From contig JABDCX010000019.1 in the NCBI GenBank assembly GCA_013287915.1, positions 1 through 38,785 on the forward strand: DNA of 38,785 nt. Direction: 5' to 3'. Under the pieces are notes generated by a model. The model had not been told where the DNA came from. It saw only the letters and a list, made by a program, of their open reading frames with translations, and ran no database searches. This document shows, piece by piece, positions 1-8,645 of the stretch (position 1 is the first letter of the stretch; the number at the start of each line of letters is the position of its first letter). This DNA comes from Chlamydiota bacterium (GTDB taxonomy: Bacteria; Chlamydiota; Chlamydiia; Chlamydiales; Parachlamydiaceae). Made by a program: the position numbers and the translations under genes.

Positions 1-306
1 AGAGAAAGAGTAATAAAGTTAGGCAAATTGCCCATTTCAACCGCCCTTGCATCATTAATACTTGGCACCTCTGTGGGTGTGGGACGTTTCACATTTTGTC
101 TTTCGACCTCTGAGGGAAATATTTTGAAACCTGCACTTTATTCTTTAGTAAACTGCCTTTTTACCATAGCTGCCGGCCTTGAAGCATACAAAAATGAGTT
201 CTCAGCCTCAGCCCAAAATCGCCCTGCCTTAGCGTGTGTTGTCCTGAATGCGGCCGGCATCGCTGTTTACAATAGAGCTAAAATCGCCAATTTTCTGCGA
301 AATTAA
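1..306 (+). CDS. small hydrophobic protein, 5' end outside the window
   Basis: The frame is open from the first base of the window to a TAA at 304-306, so the gene probably begins upstream. A TTG at 28 is the only start-like codon near the edge, and no clear ribosome binding site precedes it. The visible ~100 residues hold three hydrophobic stretches (around ISTALASLILGTSVGVG, ALYSLVNCLFTIAAG and ALACVVLNAAGIAVY) and end in a short basic tail, which suggests a small integral membrane protein or the C-terminal half of one. I recognise no family. It converges with the long minus-strand operon that ends at 351. Confidence 0.5.
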   Translation, partial: RERVIKLGKLPISTALASLILGTSVGVGRFTFCLSTSEGNILKPALYSLVNCLFTIAAGLEAYKNEFSASAQNRPALACVVLNAAGIAVYNRAKIANFLRN

Positions 307-317
307 CAAACATTCAT

Positions 318-352
318 AGGGGTAGCCACGGTGCGTAAGCCCGTGGAAACCT
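318..352. repeat. short REP-like palindrome between convergent genes
   Basis: CCACGG at 326-331 pairs with CCGTGG at 341-346 around a short loop, with further partial pairing of GGT on the left and ACC on the right. It lies between the stop of the plus-strand gene at 306 and the end of the minus-strand operon at 351. There is no T-run on either side, so it looks more like a dispersed palindromic element of the CCACGGGC...GCCCGTGG kind than a canonical terminator. It may still end transcripts. Confidence 0.35.
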
Positions 353-1292
353 AAACATCGAAATAATAATGGATATTGTGGGTTGTGTCTTTTCCGGATC
401 GCGCGGGAGGCGCAGATTCCGCAGGAGTTTTCAAGTTGGAGAGCGCATCTTGTGCTAAAGGGATCAGCCGATCAGATACCTGTTTTTGTGTCAGAAAAGT
501 CAGGCTCACCAAATGGGCTGCTAAAGCATAGACTGTAGGCACCGGAACATGCTGAATCGGCTCCCCAAGCTTAACAAGGGTTCGCCTTAACAAGGTGCAA
601 GAATCTTTTGTGAGATCTGGGTGTGGAGAAAACGAGACCAACGCATCGATGAAATAGGTCGCCTCAGACACCAACCTATCTTCTAGCTTGGCCTCGACCT
701 CTTCACGCAATTGACTCTGTATCTTGAGCACCCGTCCACAACATCTTTCTACGACCGAATTGAACGCGGGAGAGCGGATGCGCTGAAAGACGCTCAAAGC
801 CATTACCCCTCGCACTTTTGCGACAGCTGATTCATCTAGGTTTTTTGCTTCCTCATCAGCGCTCGTTTCAGGTTGGTTTGCAGGCTTTAATACGAGTGTG
901 GCAGCTTGCACAAGCGTGGCAAAAATAACGTCTTGGGAAATGCGTGGGGCTCGAGGGGTTTGGAGTTCCTGAGCAAAAAAAGTGGTGATTTCGGAGGCTA
1001 AAGAAAAATTTTTCCCTTCTTGAAAAAGGGGATGCACCTTCTTCCAAATCCGAACAACGGTCTCTATAATTACTTGCTGCAAAGGGTCTCGATCAGAGAT
1101 GTCGGGATAACCTGCAATCTCTTGGTAAGCATACTTGATGCCTGCCCACTTGGCAGAAGTGGGACCATTTTCGAAAGAGCGTAAAAAAGGAGCTAAATGA
1201 TTTTTTGTATAGTGAATATGTTGTCCGTTAGGATCGCGATAAAAAATCTTAAAATCTCGATCTTGCAAAAATAAACAATCTGAAAGTTGCAT
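351..1292 (-). CDS. hypothetical protein, 313 aa
   Basis: I do not recognise this protein. It is soluble and mostly helical in appearance, has no signal peptide or membrane segment, and carries a Pro/Ala/Ser/Glu-rich linker near its C-terminus before the end HNIHYYFDV. Residues around 138-152 are also low-complexity and acidic, suggesting two helical domains joined by a linker. The ATG lies 2 nt past the stop of the HAD phosphatase gene (1295), so it is the last gene of the aas-cysS-ROK operon and is probably translationally coupled. It is likely lineage-specific; nothing in the sequence gives a function. Confidence 0.65.
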   Translation of the reverse strand: MQLSDCLFLQDRDFKIFYRDPNGQHIHYTKNHLAPFLRSFENGPTSAKWAGIKYAYQEIAGYPDISDRDPLQQVIIETVVRIWKKVHPLFQEGKNFSLASEITTFFAQELQTPRAPRISQDVIFATLVQAATLVLKPANQPETSADEEAKNLDESAVAKVRGVMALSVFQRIRSPAFNSVVERCCGRVLKIQSQLREEVEAKLEDRLVSEATYFIDALVSFSPHPDLTKDSCTLLRRTLVKLGEPIQHVPVPTVYALAAHLVSLTFLTQKQVSDRLIPLAQDALSNLKTPAESAPPARSGKDTTHNIHYYFDV

Positions 1293-1294
1293 AC

Positions 1295-1894
1295 TTATAA
1301 CATTTTTTTCAATTCAGCTTCTGTTGTAGGTCGGTCGACATGGCGCAAAGCGGGAATGCCTAAGCTTTGCGCAATTTCGACAAATAGAGGGCGATCGTCG
1401 AGATAGATTACTTGCTCTGGGCGTTCCTGCGCTAGGTCTAAAGCGAGACGAAAAATTGCTTTGCCGGGCTTTCTTACTCCTACAAAAGAGGAGACAACAA
1501 AAATATCGGCGACTTCTTTCAACCCAAATTTCTCAATCCGGTAATTGGTTAACTCTCGCCCCTCATTGCTGACTAATACGACCTTCAAGGCGTGCTTCCG
1601 TTTTAATTCTTTGACATAGTCCAACATGGGTTGTAGCGGCTGCGACTGGGCATACATAAAGGCGACATAGTCTTCTTCAGAAAAGGAACACGGCTGATTA
1701 AAAATGGTGAAGCGCAAGTAGTCGTGGAGTGAAATCTTCCCTTCTTCGAAATCATCAAACATGAGGTGGTGGCGCGTCTCTGCCTCGGCGAGGTCGTAAC
1801 CGAATTTTTCTGCAGCAAGTTTGCGGCTTTGATGCCCCCACCCATTGGTCAATAGAACGCCGCCTACATCGCAAAACAGTGTCGTGATTTTCAT
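1295..1894 (-). CDS. HAD-superfamily phosphatase (YihX/HAD-IA type)
   Basis: About 199 residues with the HAD motifs: N-terminal nucleophile motif FCDVGGVLL, motif II at VVLVSNEGREL, the Lys in RKPGKAIF, and the acidic motif IYLDDRPLFVE. The second Asp of the usual DxD is replaced by Gly, as happens in YihX-like sugar-phosphate phosphatases. I start it at the ATG at 1894, preceded by AAAGGAG, rather than at the upstream start at 1912. That start overlaps the ROK kinase stop as ATGA (1891-1894). The coupling to a sugar kinase suggests a role in sugar phosphate turnover, by inference; the substrate is unknown. Confidence 0.8.
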   Translation of the reverse strand: MKITTLFCDVGGVLLTNGWGHQSRKLAAEKFGYDLAEAETRHHLMFDDFEEGKISLHDYLRFTIFNQPCSFSEEDYVAFMYAQSQPLQPMLDYVKELKRKHALKVVLVSNEGRELTNYRIEKFGLKEVADIFVVSSFVGVRKPGKAIFRLALDLAQERPEQVIYLDDRPLFVEIAQSLGIPALRHVDRPTTEAELKKML

Positions 1895-2835
1895 TTTAGC
1901 TCCTTTGCACATGCCGCAGCGCCAACCGCGACGGCGTTGCCTTTCAGTTTGGATTCTACGATTTCAAATGAATGAGCCGCTGCTTCTAAACAAGCCTTGG
2001 GAACGTCTCGTCGAAGAAGCGGTAAAAATTCTGGATATCCTTCGATCACTCCTCCTCCCACGACGAGCCGAGCCGGATTAAAGGTATTGATCAAGCTAGC
2101 CACACCAGCTACCATCGCATGAGAGACCCGATCGATCATCTGTTTAGCTAAGGGGTCTCCCTGTTTATGGGCTTCAAAGAGATGTCTAGCGGAAAGAGTC
2201 TCGCTATTTCCCTGTGCCAGTTGGAGGAAAAGAGACGCGCGCTCTGGCTCGGCGCGGACGCCTTCTTGAACCATCTTGGCAATCCCCCAGCCGCCGACGA
2301 GCGTCTCCCAACACCCGCGTTGCCCGCATGAACAGGCCCTCCCATTGAGGTCGATCACCATATGCCCAATTTCCCCAGCTGTATTGGAGGCCCCTTCCCG
2401 CAAAATGCCGTCGTCGATAAATGCGCCCCCAACACCTGTGCCAAAAAAAAGACACAGCAAATCGTTACACCCCTTTCCGGCTCCATAGAGCCATTCGCCC
2501 CACGCAGCGGCGCGCACGTCATTAAGCACGGTCGTTGGCAAATGAAACGCCTTCTCGATAAGCTGTTTAATGGGAACCTGCTTCCACTGCACATTCGGGG
2601 CCAATAAGACGGTTCCTGTGCTTTTCTCGATTTGGCCTGCGATCCCAATGCCGATGGTTTTTGGCAAAGAGCGATTGGCTGTTAGCTCTTCAAAATGGCG
2701 TTTCAGCAATTCAATCTGGTGTTCGGGATTTTGGCGTGCAGTAGGAAAGATCTTTTCGGCAACGACGCGACCTTCCGAATCGACAAGCACCATTGCCGTT
2801 TTGGTCCCTCCGATGTCGATTCCCAAAGAATGCAT
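1891..2835 (-). CDS. ROK-family sugar kinase (glucokinase-like)
   Basis: 314 residues, normal length for the ROK family, which phosphorylates glucose or N-acyl hexosamines with ATP. Visible features: N-terminal phosphate-binding IGIDIGGTKTA, second ATP motif GIGIAGQIEKSTG, the catalytic Asp in LNDVRAAAWGEW, the sugar-binding GEIGHM, and the zinc-binding CSCGQRGCWE knuckle. The start at 2835 has AGGAGAGAC just upstream. It lies 7 nt after the winged-helix gene and overlaps the HAD gene by 4 nt. Glucose is the likeliest substrate, but ManNAc or GlcNAc kinase cannot be excluded. Classical Chlamydia species lack a glucokinase, so this points to an environmental chlamydia. Confidence 0.85.
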   Translation of the reverse strand: MHSLGIDIGGTKTAMVLVDSEGRVVAEKIFPTARQNPEHQIELLKRHFEELTANRSLPKTIGIGIAGQIEKSTGTVLLAPNVQWKQVPIKQLIEKAFHLPTTVLNDVRAAAWGEWLYGAGKGCNDLLCLFFGTGVGGAFIDDGILREGASNTAGEIGHMVIDLNGRACSCGQRGCWETLVGGWGIAKMVQEGVRAEPERASLFLQLAQGNSETLSARHLFEAHKQGDPLAKQMIDRVSHAMVAGVASLINTFNPARLVVGGGVIEGYPEFLPLLRRDVPKACLEAAAHSFEIVESKLKGNAVAVGAAACAKELK

Positions 2836-2842
2836 GTCTCTC

Positions 2843-3094
2843 CTAGAGGATCAGCTGCGTTTCTACAAGGCTGCGTCCATGTTCGGTTAAAAACACCTCT
2901 GTTTCTGAACTCTTTTTAATAAAATTGGCTTGAATGAGCAAGGCGCAAATTGCATCGACGGCTTTTGGCTTGACGCTGGCCCGTTCGCCAATGGTGTATT
3001 TGTTGAAAGACGCTTCAAAATCCCCTTTCTCCTGACCCATTTCGTAAAGGGCGATCATATAATATTCATCTTTCGTGCGCTGGTAGCGGCTCAT
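2843..3094 (-). CDS. small winged-helix-like protein, 83 aa
   Basis: A short protein that fits a winged-helix layout: helix DEYYMIALYEMG, then VKPKAVDAICALLIQANFI as a possible recognition helix, and a beta-hairpin wing around SSETEVFLTEHGRSL. It has no membrane segment. Its ATG overlaps the cysS stop as ATGA (3091-3094), and the ROK kinase follows 7 nt later. It could be a small regulator of the operon, or simply an uncharacterised conserved protein; the DNA-binding reading is inferred from predicted fold only. Confidence 0.65.
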   Translation of the reverse strand: MSRYQRTKDEYYMIALYEMGQEKGDFEASFNKYTIGERASVKPKAVDAICALLIQANFIKKSSETEVFLTEHGRSLVETQLIL

Positions 3095-4539
3095 GGTTGC
3101 ACCTTTTTTAGGCGGGCTCCCTCTGCTGAATCTTCAATGACATACCCACGGCTGGAAATCTGATCGCGCAACGCATCGGCCAATGCCCAATTTTTTTGTT
3201 TGCGCGCTTCGATCCTCTTGGCTAAAGCCTCTTGAAGATCGACGGGAATCTCTTCGTGAGGTGACTCAAAAGAAAGTACTCCCAACACCTCATTCATCCG
3301 TTTCAAGAGCAAGAGAACCAAACCCGCTTGCTCTTTACCGACGCTGCCAGCATCGCAAAGGGCATTGACTTCTCGAACCAGTTCGAAGAGAGCAGCAAGC
3401 GCCGCAGAGATGTTCAAATCGTCAGCCATAGAAGTCGCAAAAGCGATGTAGGCGCGCTCGATAATCGGTTCGATAACGCGATCGCTAACGGTGTGGTGGA
3501 TCTGCTGCAGCCTAAAAATAAAGTCTTGGAGCCGCATCAACGTGACGTTGATCGATTCGAGTCCAGAGAAAGTAAAGTTGAGCTGGGTCTTATAGTGGGT
3601 TTGCATCAACATGTAACGCACTTGTGTGCCTGTAAAGCCTTTGTTCAACAGATCGCGCAACGTGAAAAAGTTTCCAAGGCTTTTGGACATTTTCTTGTTG
3701 TCGACGATTAGGTGCTCCGAATGCATCCAAAGATTGGCAAACGTCTTGTTCGAATACGCCTCACACTGGGCAATCTCGTTTTCGTGGTGCGGAAACATGT
3801 TGTCGATCCCGCCGACGTGGATGTCGATCGTTTCACCGAGCAACTTCATTGCCATGGCCGAACATTCGATGTGCCAACCGGGCCGTCCGCGCCCAAAAGG
3901 GCTTTCCCAGAAGATATTTCCATCCCGTTTCTCATCAGCCGCCTTCCACAAGACAAAATCGGCGACGTTCTCTTTGTCGTACTCATCGCATAAAACTCTT
4001 TCAGAGGCGCCAACCTTCAATTCATCTAAATGGAGATGAGACAAACACCCATAGCGGGGAAAATGTTTGATCGAGAAGTAGATGCTCCCATCGGTTCCCT
4101 GATAGGCAACCCCCTTCTCGAGCAGTTTTTGAACGATCTTGATCATCTCATCGATGTAGTCAGTGGCGGCAGGATAGTTCTCGACGGGTTCGATGCTGAG
4201 CGTTTTGAGATCAGCAAAAAAGGCATCTTTAAATGTCTGAGTGAACTGATTCAACGGGATATTCTTTTCGAGTGCTCCTCGAATCGTCTTGTCGTCGATA
4301 TCGGTTAAGTTCATCACCTGGGTAATTTGAAATCCAAAAAACTTAATTGTCCGTCGCAAAATGTCTTCGAACACATAGGTTCTGAAATTCCCAATGTGAG
4401 CAAAATTGTAGACGGTCGGACCGCAAGTGTACATCTTGACATGCCGATCTTTGATGGGCTTCAAGGGCACTTTCTGCCTGGCTTCTGTGTTGTAAAGCGT
4501 CAAGGCGATATTCGTTGGCAGCGGAGGGAGAGATTTCAT
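3091..4539 (-). CDS. cysS: cysteinyl-tRNA synthetase
   Basis: 482 residues, close to the usual ~460 for this class I enzyme, which charges tRNA-Cys with cysteine. The N-terminal YTCGPTVYNFAHIGN contains the zinc ligand Cys39 and the HIGH-type motif HIGN (48-51). The other zinc ligands are visible as Cys226 in WHIECSAM and HHENE at 251-255. KMSKS lies at 283-287, followed by an all-helical anticodon-binding C-terminus. It is the second gene of the operon, 25 nt after aas, and overlaps the next gene by 4 nt. No anomaly seen. Confidence 0.97.
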   Translation of the reverse strand: MKSLPPLPTNIALTLYNTEARQKVPLKPIKDRHVKMYTCGPTVYNFAHIGNFRTYVFEDILRRTIKFFGFQITQVMNLTDIDDKTIRGALEKNIPLNQFTQTFKDAFFADLKTLSIEPVENYPAATDYIDEMIKIVQKLLEKGVAYQGTDGSIYFSIKHFPRYGCLSHLHLDELKVGASERVLCDEYDKENVADFVLWKAADEKRDGNIFWESPFGRGRPGWHIECSAMAMKLLGETIDIHVGGIDNMFPHHENEIAQCEAYSNKTFANLWMHSEHLIVDNKKMSKSLGNFFTLRDLLNKGFTGTQVRYMLMQTHYKTQLNFTFSGLESINVTLMRLQDFIFRLQQIHHTVSDRVIEPIIERAYIAFATSMADDLNISAALAALFELVREVNALCDAGSVGKEQAGLVLLLLKRMNEVLGVLSFESPHEEIPVDLQEALAKRIEARKQKNWALADALRDQISSRGYVIEDSAEGARLKKVQP

Positions 4540-4564
4540 CCGTTAGAATTCCTCTTTCTATGCA

Positions 4565-7291
4565 TTATACTGGTAAATGTTCACTTTCCAAAAGTCTGTA
4601 GTTGACCTTCCCTGTCCCCATGATCGGGATATCTTGGAGGCGTACGACGGCTGAAACCTTCACAAGGTTGCTAAAACCCGATTCTTTCAACGCTTTGTTC
4701 ACTTCGTCTACAGTAATTTCAAAACAAGAAAACAGGATGATCTTGGTTTTCTCATTCGGAAATTCTTTTGCACAAATAGCCATCGCAGGTCCTTCTTGGC
4801 TGGTTGGCCATCCTTTTTCGAGGCCGTAGTGAAGAAGAGCTTCTTCTACGGCAGCCAGGCTGACCATCTCGCCTCCCATCTTGACAAACCGTTTCATTCT
4901 TCCAGAAATCGTCAAAATGCCAGACTCATCGAAATAACCCAAATCGCCCGTTTTGTACCAGGTGGTCCCTTCAATTGTCGTAAATGGGGAGCTCAAACCG
5001 GGATTGATATACCCGTTGAAAACGTTTGGCCCGCGCACCAAAATCAGCCCCCTCTCTCCAGTAGAAACTGGTTTTTCTGTTTCAGGGTTGACAATGCAGA
5101 GGTCTACACCAGGCAATGCTCTTCCCACCCCTTTGGGGTTGAGGCCAAAGGGACTCACGGTCAAAATCGGGGAACATTCAGTGATGCCATACCCTTCGAC
5201 CAAGCACCCATTCTTCCCATATTGCGTTAACATCTGGAAGAGTTCAGGTGGAGCTTTTTCAGCACCCGTCAAACAAAGGCGCATTGATTTGATTTGCTCA
5301 GGGATCGCTGCCTTCAAAAGGCCTTTGATGAATGTCGGTGCGCCGCACATGATCGTCACTCCCCAACGCTCAAGCCCACGTGCCAGTCGCTTCCCGTCGG
5401 TTGGATTGGGTGAATAAAAGACCCGCATGCCAGAGAAAAGGCCAGCAATCCCACTGACGGTAAAACCAAAGGAGTGGAATGGGGGTAAAATCCCATAGAT
5501 CACATCACTGCTCAGTAGTTCTAACGTGCTTAAAGCGGCTTTGAGGTTGCTTAAAATATTTTTATGAGAAAGGGGCACCCCCTTGGGCATGCTTTCGGTA
5601 CCGCTGGTGAAGAGCAATACCGCTTCGCTTTCTGGCTTCACTTGATCGATTCTAAAGTGCTTCATCACGGCACGGGTGCTGCGCTTAGAGTGGTAAAGAG
5701 CGGTTAACTTGTCGATTAAAGAGAGGCGTCTTACAATATCCTCAATCATGACGAGGCGATCTTCGACGCCATTGAGGTCGACGTTTTCTAAGCGATCGAG
5801 GAACGCCCAAGAGCTGATGACAACCTCCACACCCGACACCTTCACAACTGAATCGAGGTGGCGAGGACCTACCGTCCAATTGACCATTAGGGGAACTTTC
5901 CCCGCAATCTGACACGCCATGATCAACAGGTTAGCTGCCACACTTGCGGGCAACATAATGCCGATGTATTTGCCTGGCATCTCCATGATTTTCTCGGCGA
6001 GGAGAATCGCGCGCATCCTGAGCTGCGCGTAAGTTTGAACGCCAACGCGTTCATCCGCACACGCAACCTCATTTCCATTGATCGCACAGCGGTTCAGGAA
6101 CACTTCGGCTAAGGTAGAACCCGTTGCCAGCTCGGCCCGCCTCTTCACCCGCTTGCGGTTCCATTTTTTGATGCTCTGCTGCTCTTCTTCTGCTTCATGC
6201 TCGCTCACAAACTTCCCAGCAGCAATCGCCATCACGCGTAACACTGTGGTCAGATCTTTTGCCGAGATGCCAGTGATATCGAATTGATCGTTGAGGAACA
6301 CAACGACTTCAGCTGTATCTAATGAATCTAAGCCAAGATCGGTTGCGAGCGTCAAATCTGGTTTAATCGAAGAGACAGACATTTCTGTTAGCTCGGCTAA
6401 CTTAGCCGCGACCTTCTGTTGAATCTCTTGAGGGATGTCTGACAGCTTAATGTCCTCATCCTCAAATCCATGGGCCCCTTGTTTAGGGAGCGAATATTCT
6501 TCCTTCCATCGACTATAGGAGACCAGCATAAGAGAGTCTCCTGGCCGAGAATCGTCCTGTGGCACCAGCCCATCTGGACGGTTATACCAATCCTCTAAGT
6601 ACTTGTTGATTTCCATTCGGGTTCCATCGCGAGGAAAATCGGCTGGAGCTGGCTCTAACTTAACAACGACTTCGCGGCGCGGCGTGAATAAAATGAGATT
6701 CTTCAAAATAATCTTAAGCCCCATTAGCAAAGCCCCGCCAAACGTTGGCACCGGCTGCTCAAGCGCTCTGGAAAAACTGCTCCCCCATAACCCTTTGATT
6801 CGTACGAGCACCACATTTGCTTCAGGCGCTTCTTGTAATATTTTTTGGACGGCTGAAGAACCCCCAACTGCCTCTCGCGCAGCGTGCTTCACCTTCCCTG
6901 CAGGGTAGATAAGAAAATTCTCCCCCTTTTTAACATCCGAAATGATCGTCTGGATGACTTTTTCACCTTTCTTCTTTTTCAAACTATTGCTGGAATTGAC
7001 AAAGTTAGGCACAGGCAATGCGTTCATCACGTGCATCACCGTATGGATCCCTGGAGTGTAATACATATATTCGATGATCATGGGACGGATTGGGAATTTC
7101 GGCCAGACCGCTAAAGTTGCGATGCAAGGATCGACGAAATAGGCGGGGTGGTTGGGAAGAAACAAAATCCCCCCCGAGCGGGTTAATGCTTCAGGAGTCA
7201 ACTTTTCAAACCCCTCCACGCGGATCCGGTACCGAAACCACAATGCAAGAGAAACCATGTATGCAATCAGGTACTCAATAATTTTTTTCAT
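4565..7291 (-). CDS. aas: PlsC acyltransferase - acyl carrier protein - acyl-ACP synthetase fusion
   Basis: 908 residues from the ATG at 7291, chosen because GAGGC sits just upstream; the TTG at 7303 lies before that site. Three parts are visible (numbering from the TTG). First, a PlsC-type acyltransferase with a membrane-facing start, the NHxxxxD motif NHPAYFVD at 51-58 and YPAGK near 133-137. Second, a carrier-protein domain at ~290-366 with the phosphopantetheine serine in LGLDSLD (Ser327). Third, an AMP-forming adenylating domain with LFTSGTESMPKG at 565-574, YGITECSP and the hinge GDLGYF...GRMKRFVKMGGE. E. coli Aas has only the first and third parts. The chain could activate a fatty acid, hold it on its own carrier and pass it to a lysophospholipid; the internal transfer is inference. 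Confidence 0.9.
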   Translation of the reverse strand: MKKIIEYLIAYMVSLALWFRYRIRVEGFEKLTPEALTRSGGILFLPNHPAYFVDPCIATLAVWPKFPIRPMIIEYMYYTPGIHTVMHVMNALPVPNFVNSSNSLKKKKGEKVIQTIISDVKKGENFLIYPAGKVKHAAREAVGGSSAVQKILQEAPEANVVLVRIKGLWGSSFSRALEQPVPTFGGALLMGLKIILKNLILFTPRREVVVKLEPAPADFPRDGTRMEINKYLEDWYNRPDGLVPQDDSRPGDSLMLVSYSRWKEEYSLPKQGAHGFEDEDIKLSDIPQEIQQKVAAKLAELTEMSVSSIKPDLTLATDLGLDSLDTAEVVVFLNDQFDITGISAKDLTTVLRVMAIAAGKFVSEHEAEEEQQSIKKWNRKRVKRRAELATGSTLAEVFLNRCAINGNEVACADERVGVQTYAQLRMRAILLAEKIMEMPGKYIGIMLPASVAANLLIMACQIAGKVPLMVNWTVGPRHLDSVVKVSGVEVVISSWAFLDRLENVDLNGVEDRLVMIEDIVRRLSLIDKLTALYHSKRSTRAVMKHFRIDQVKPESEAVLLFTSGTESMPKGVPLSHKNILSNLKAALSTLELLSSDVIYGILPPFHSFGFTVSGIAGLFSGMRVFYSPNPTDGKRLARGLERWGVTIMCGAPTFIKGLLKAAIPEQIKSMRLCLTGAEKAPPELFQMLTQYGKNGCLVEGYGITECSPILTVSPFGLNPKGVGRALPGVDLCIVNPETEKPVSTGERGLILVRGPNVFNGYINPGLSSPFTTIEGTTWYKTGDLGYFDESGILTISGRMKRFVKMGGEMVSLAAVEEALLHYGLEKGWPTSQEGPAMAICAKEFPNEKTKIILFSCFEITVDEVNKALKESGFSNLVKVSAVVRLQDIPIMGTGKVNYRLLESEHLPV

Positions 7292-7369
7292 GTTGCCTCT
7301 CAAAATTGATCAGACTAAGATCATACCCAATTGCAGAATCTCTTGCAACAAGACTGGATGGATCGATTG

Positions 7370-8131
7370 ATGGCAAAATCAAATGAAAAAACTCCCCGTT
7401 CTCCCTGCGCTTTAATCGCCCACCGCGGCGCCTCGGGTCTTGCCCCAGAAAATACGCGAGCAGCCCTTAGAAAAGCATGTGAAATCGGGGTCGATTGCAT
7501 CGAGATCGATGTCCGCTTAACAGGCGATCAAATCCCAGTCCTCCTCCACGATGCTTCCCTCAAACGGATCGGGCCCAAGTCGCAAAAACACTCTCCGATC
7601 AACCACTCCCCTTTGCAGACCCTCAAAGGGTACGACATCGGCTCTTGGTTCGATCCAAAATTTTCGAAAGAAAGGCTCATCACGCTCGCAGATGCCCTCG
7701 CCCTCTGCCAAAAACAAGTCCCTCTGATGATCGAGATCAAGCGGGACACTCACCCTCCACAAGTCATTGTGGATGCCATTTTTCAAGCTCTTGTCGCAAA
7801 CCGGTCAGCCTGGAAGCATCTCTTTGTTGGCAGTTTTTCCTATCCCGTGCTAGCTCTCTTTAAAGAAAAACTCCAACGCACAAAACTTCCCATCGAACTG
7901 ATTGGGATTGCCGACAAAAGCGATTGCATCTCCCCTTTCGTCGATTTAGGGATCGGACGATTAGCGCTGTGGCACAAACTCATCACGCCCAAACTCATCG
8001 ATCCTTTGAACAAAAAGAAGATCCCCATTTGGTCCTTTACAGTCAATAATCGGGAAGAAGCCGAAGCGTTAGCGGCCCTTGGTGTTCAAGGAATTATCAC
8101 CAATTTTCCCAACCGACTGAAAAAAAAGTAA
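7370..8131 (+). CDS. ugpQ: glycerophosphodiester phosphodiesterase
   Basis: About 253 residues from the ATG at 7370; an in-frame TTG at 7331 would add 13 unconserved residues. It has the GDPD TIM-barrel motifs: IAHRGASGLAPENT with the catalytic His and substrate Asn/Glu, EIDVRLTGDQIPVLLHD with metal ligands and second His, IEIKRD, and the C-terminal IWSFTVNNREEAEALAALGVQGIITNFP. These enzymes release glycerol 3-phosphate and an alcohol from deacylated phospholipids. No signal peptide, so it is likely cytosolic (UgpQ-like). It is divergent from the aas-cysS operon, with about 80 bp between the starts, and both touch phospholipid turnover. Confidence 0.9.
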   Translation: MAKSNEKTPRSPCALIAHRGASGLAPENTRAALRKACEIGVDCIEIDVRLTGDQIPVLLHDASLKRIGPKSQKHSPINHSPLQTLKGYDIGSWFDPKFSKERLITLADALALCQKQVPLMIEIKRDTHPPQVIVDAIFQALVANRSAWKHLFVGSFSYPVLALFKEKLQRTKLPIELIGIADKSDCISPFVDLGIGRLALWHKLITPKLIDPLNKKKIPIWSFTVNNREEAEALAALGVQGIITNFPNRLKKK

Positions 8132-8152
8132 AATTTTAAACCCATTCTTGTG

Positions 8153-8158
8153 TATAAT
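8153..8158 (+). promoter_or_regulatory. candidate -10 box for the 8190 gene
   Basis: A perfect TATAAT lies 31 nt before the ATG at 8190, preceded by TTGTG, with a GGAGG ribosome binding site at 8180-8184. No good -35 hexamer is seen at the right distance (the region is A/T-rich, AAAATTTT), so this is only a partial promoter match. Confidence 0.35.
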
Positions 8159-8189
8159 GGTCGAACTTACTGAAGCGATGGAGGTTTTC

Positions 8190-8645
8190 ATGACTTATCA
8201 AGCACTGACTACAGACGCTCTCCAAGAAAAAATCGACGTATTAGCAAACCCCAAAAATTGCGGCGTGCTTCTCTTGATCAACCAACTCATTAAAAAGTCC
8301 AAAACAGAGGGCAAAAAGAAGCGCGTCCGCACTTGCAAACTAGCTGAAAAGCTCTTATCCAATCTGCAAAACACGCCTATTGTCGTTTCGCAAGCCACAT
8401 CAGAATTCCAAGGACAATTTGTAAATGAGTGCATTGCCATGGCATCTCAAATCACCGCCTCGCCGACAACCCATCATGGGATCATCCGCACCTTTGCAAG
8501 CAACCTACTGAAGTATCTCCATGAAGTTGAAGCGAGCTCGGCCGAAATGCCGCTCAAACTCATCCGTGCCTGGAAGGATTTTTCGAGCCACTGGCTCCGC
8601 GATGAGATCCACCACGTCTTAATGGTGGAAGATTTATCCTCCTAG
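8190..8645 (+). CDS. hypothetical helical protein, 151 aa
   Basis: The start at 8190 is chosen because GGAGG sits 6 nt upstream; the frame is open further upstream without a ribosome binding site. The product MTYQALTTDALQEKIDV... looks all-helical and soluble, with a basic patch KKSKTEGKKKRVRTCKLAEK around residues 35-54 and no membrane segment. I recognise no family. The stop codon lies inside a 30-bp perfect palindrome shared with the convergent GNAT gene. A -10-like TATAAT upstream suggests its own promoter. Confidence 0.65.
   Translation: MTYQALTTDALQEKIDVLANPKNCGVLLLINQLIKKSKTEGKKKRVRTCKLAEKLLSNLQNTPIVVSQATSEFQGQFVNECIAMASQITASPTTHHGIIRTFASNLLKYLHEVEASSAEMPLKLIRAWKDFSSHWLRDEIHHVLMVEDLSS

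Noticed and set aside
3328-4308. Several plus-strand open frames opposite cysS (up to 137 aa).
   Set aside because: They lie wholly antisense to a strongly conserved gene, have no ribosome sites and no recognisable domains.
4796-5417. Plus-strand frames of 144 and 154 aa opposite the aas fusion.
   Set aside because: Shadows of the conserved adenylating domain; low-complexity composition and no start signal.
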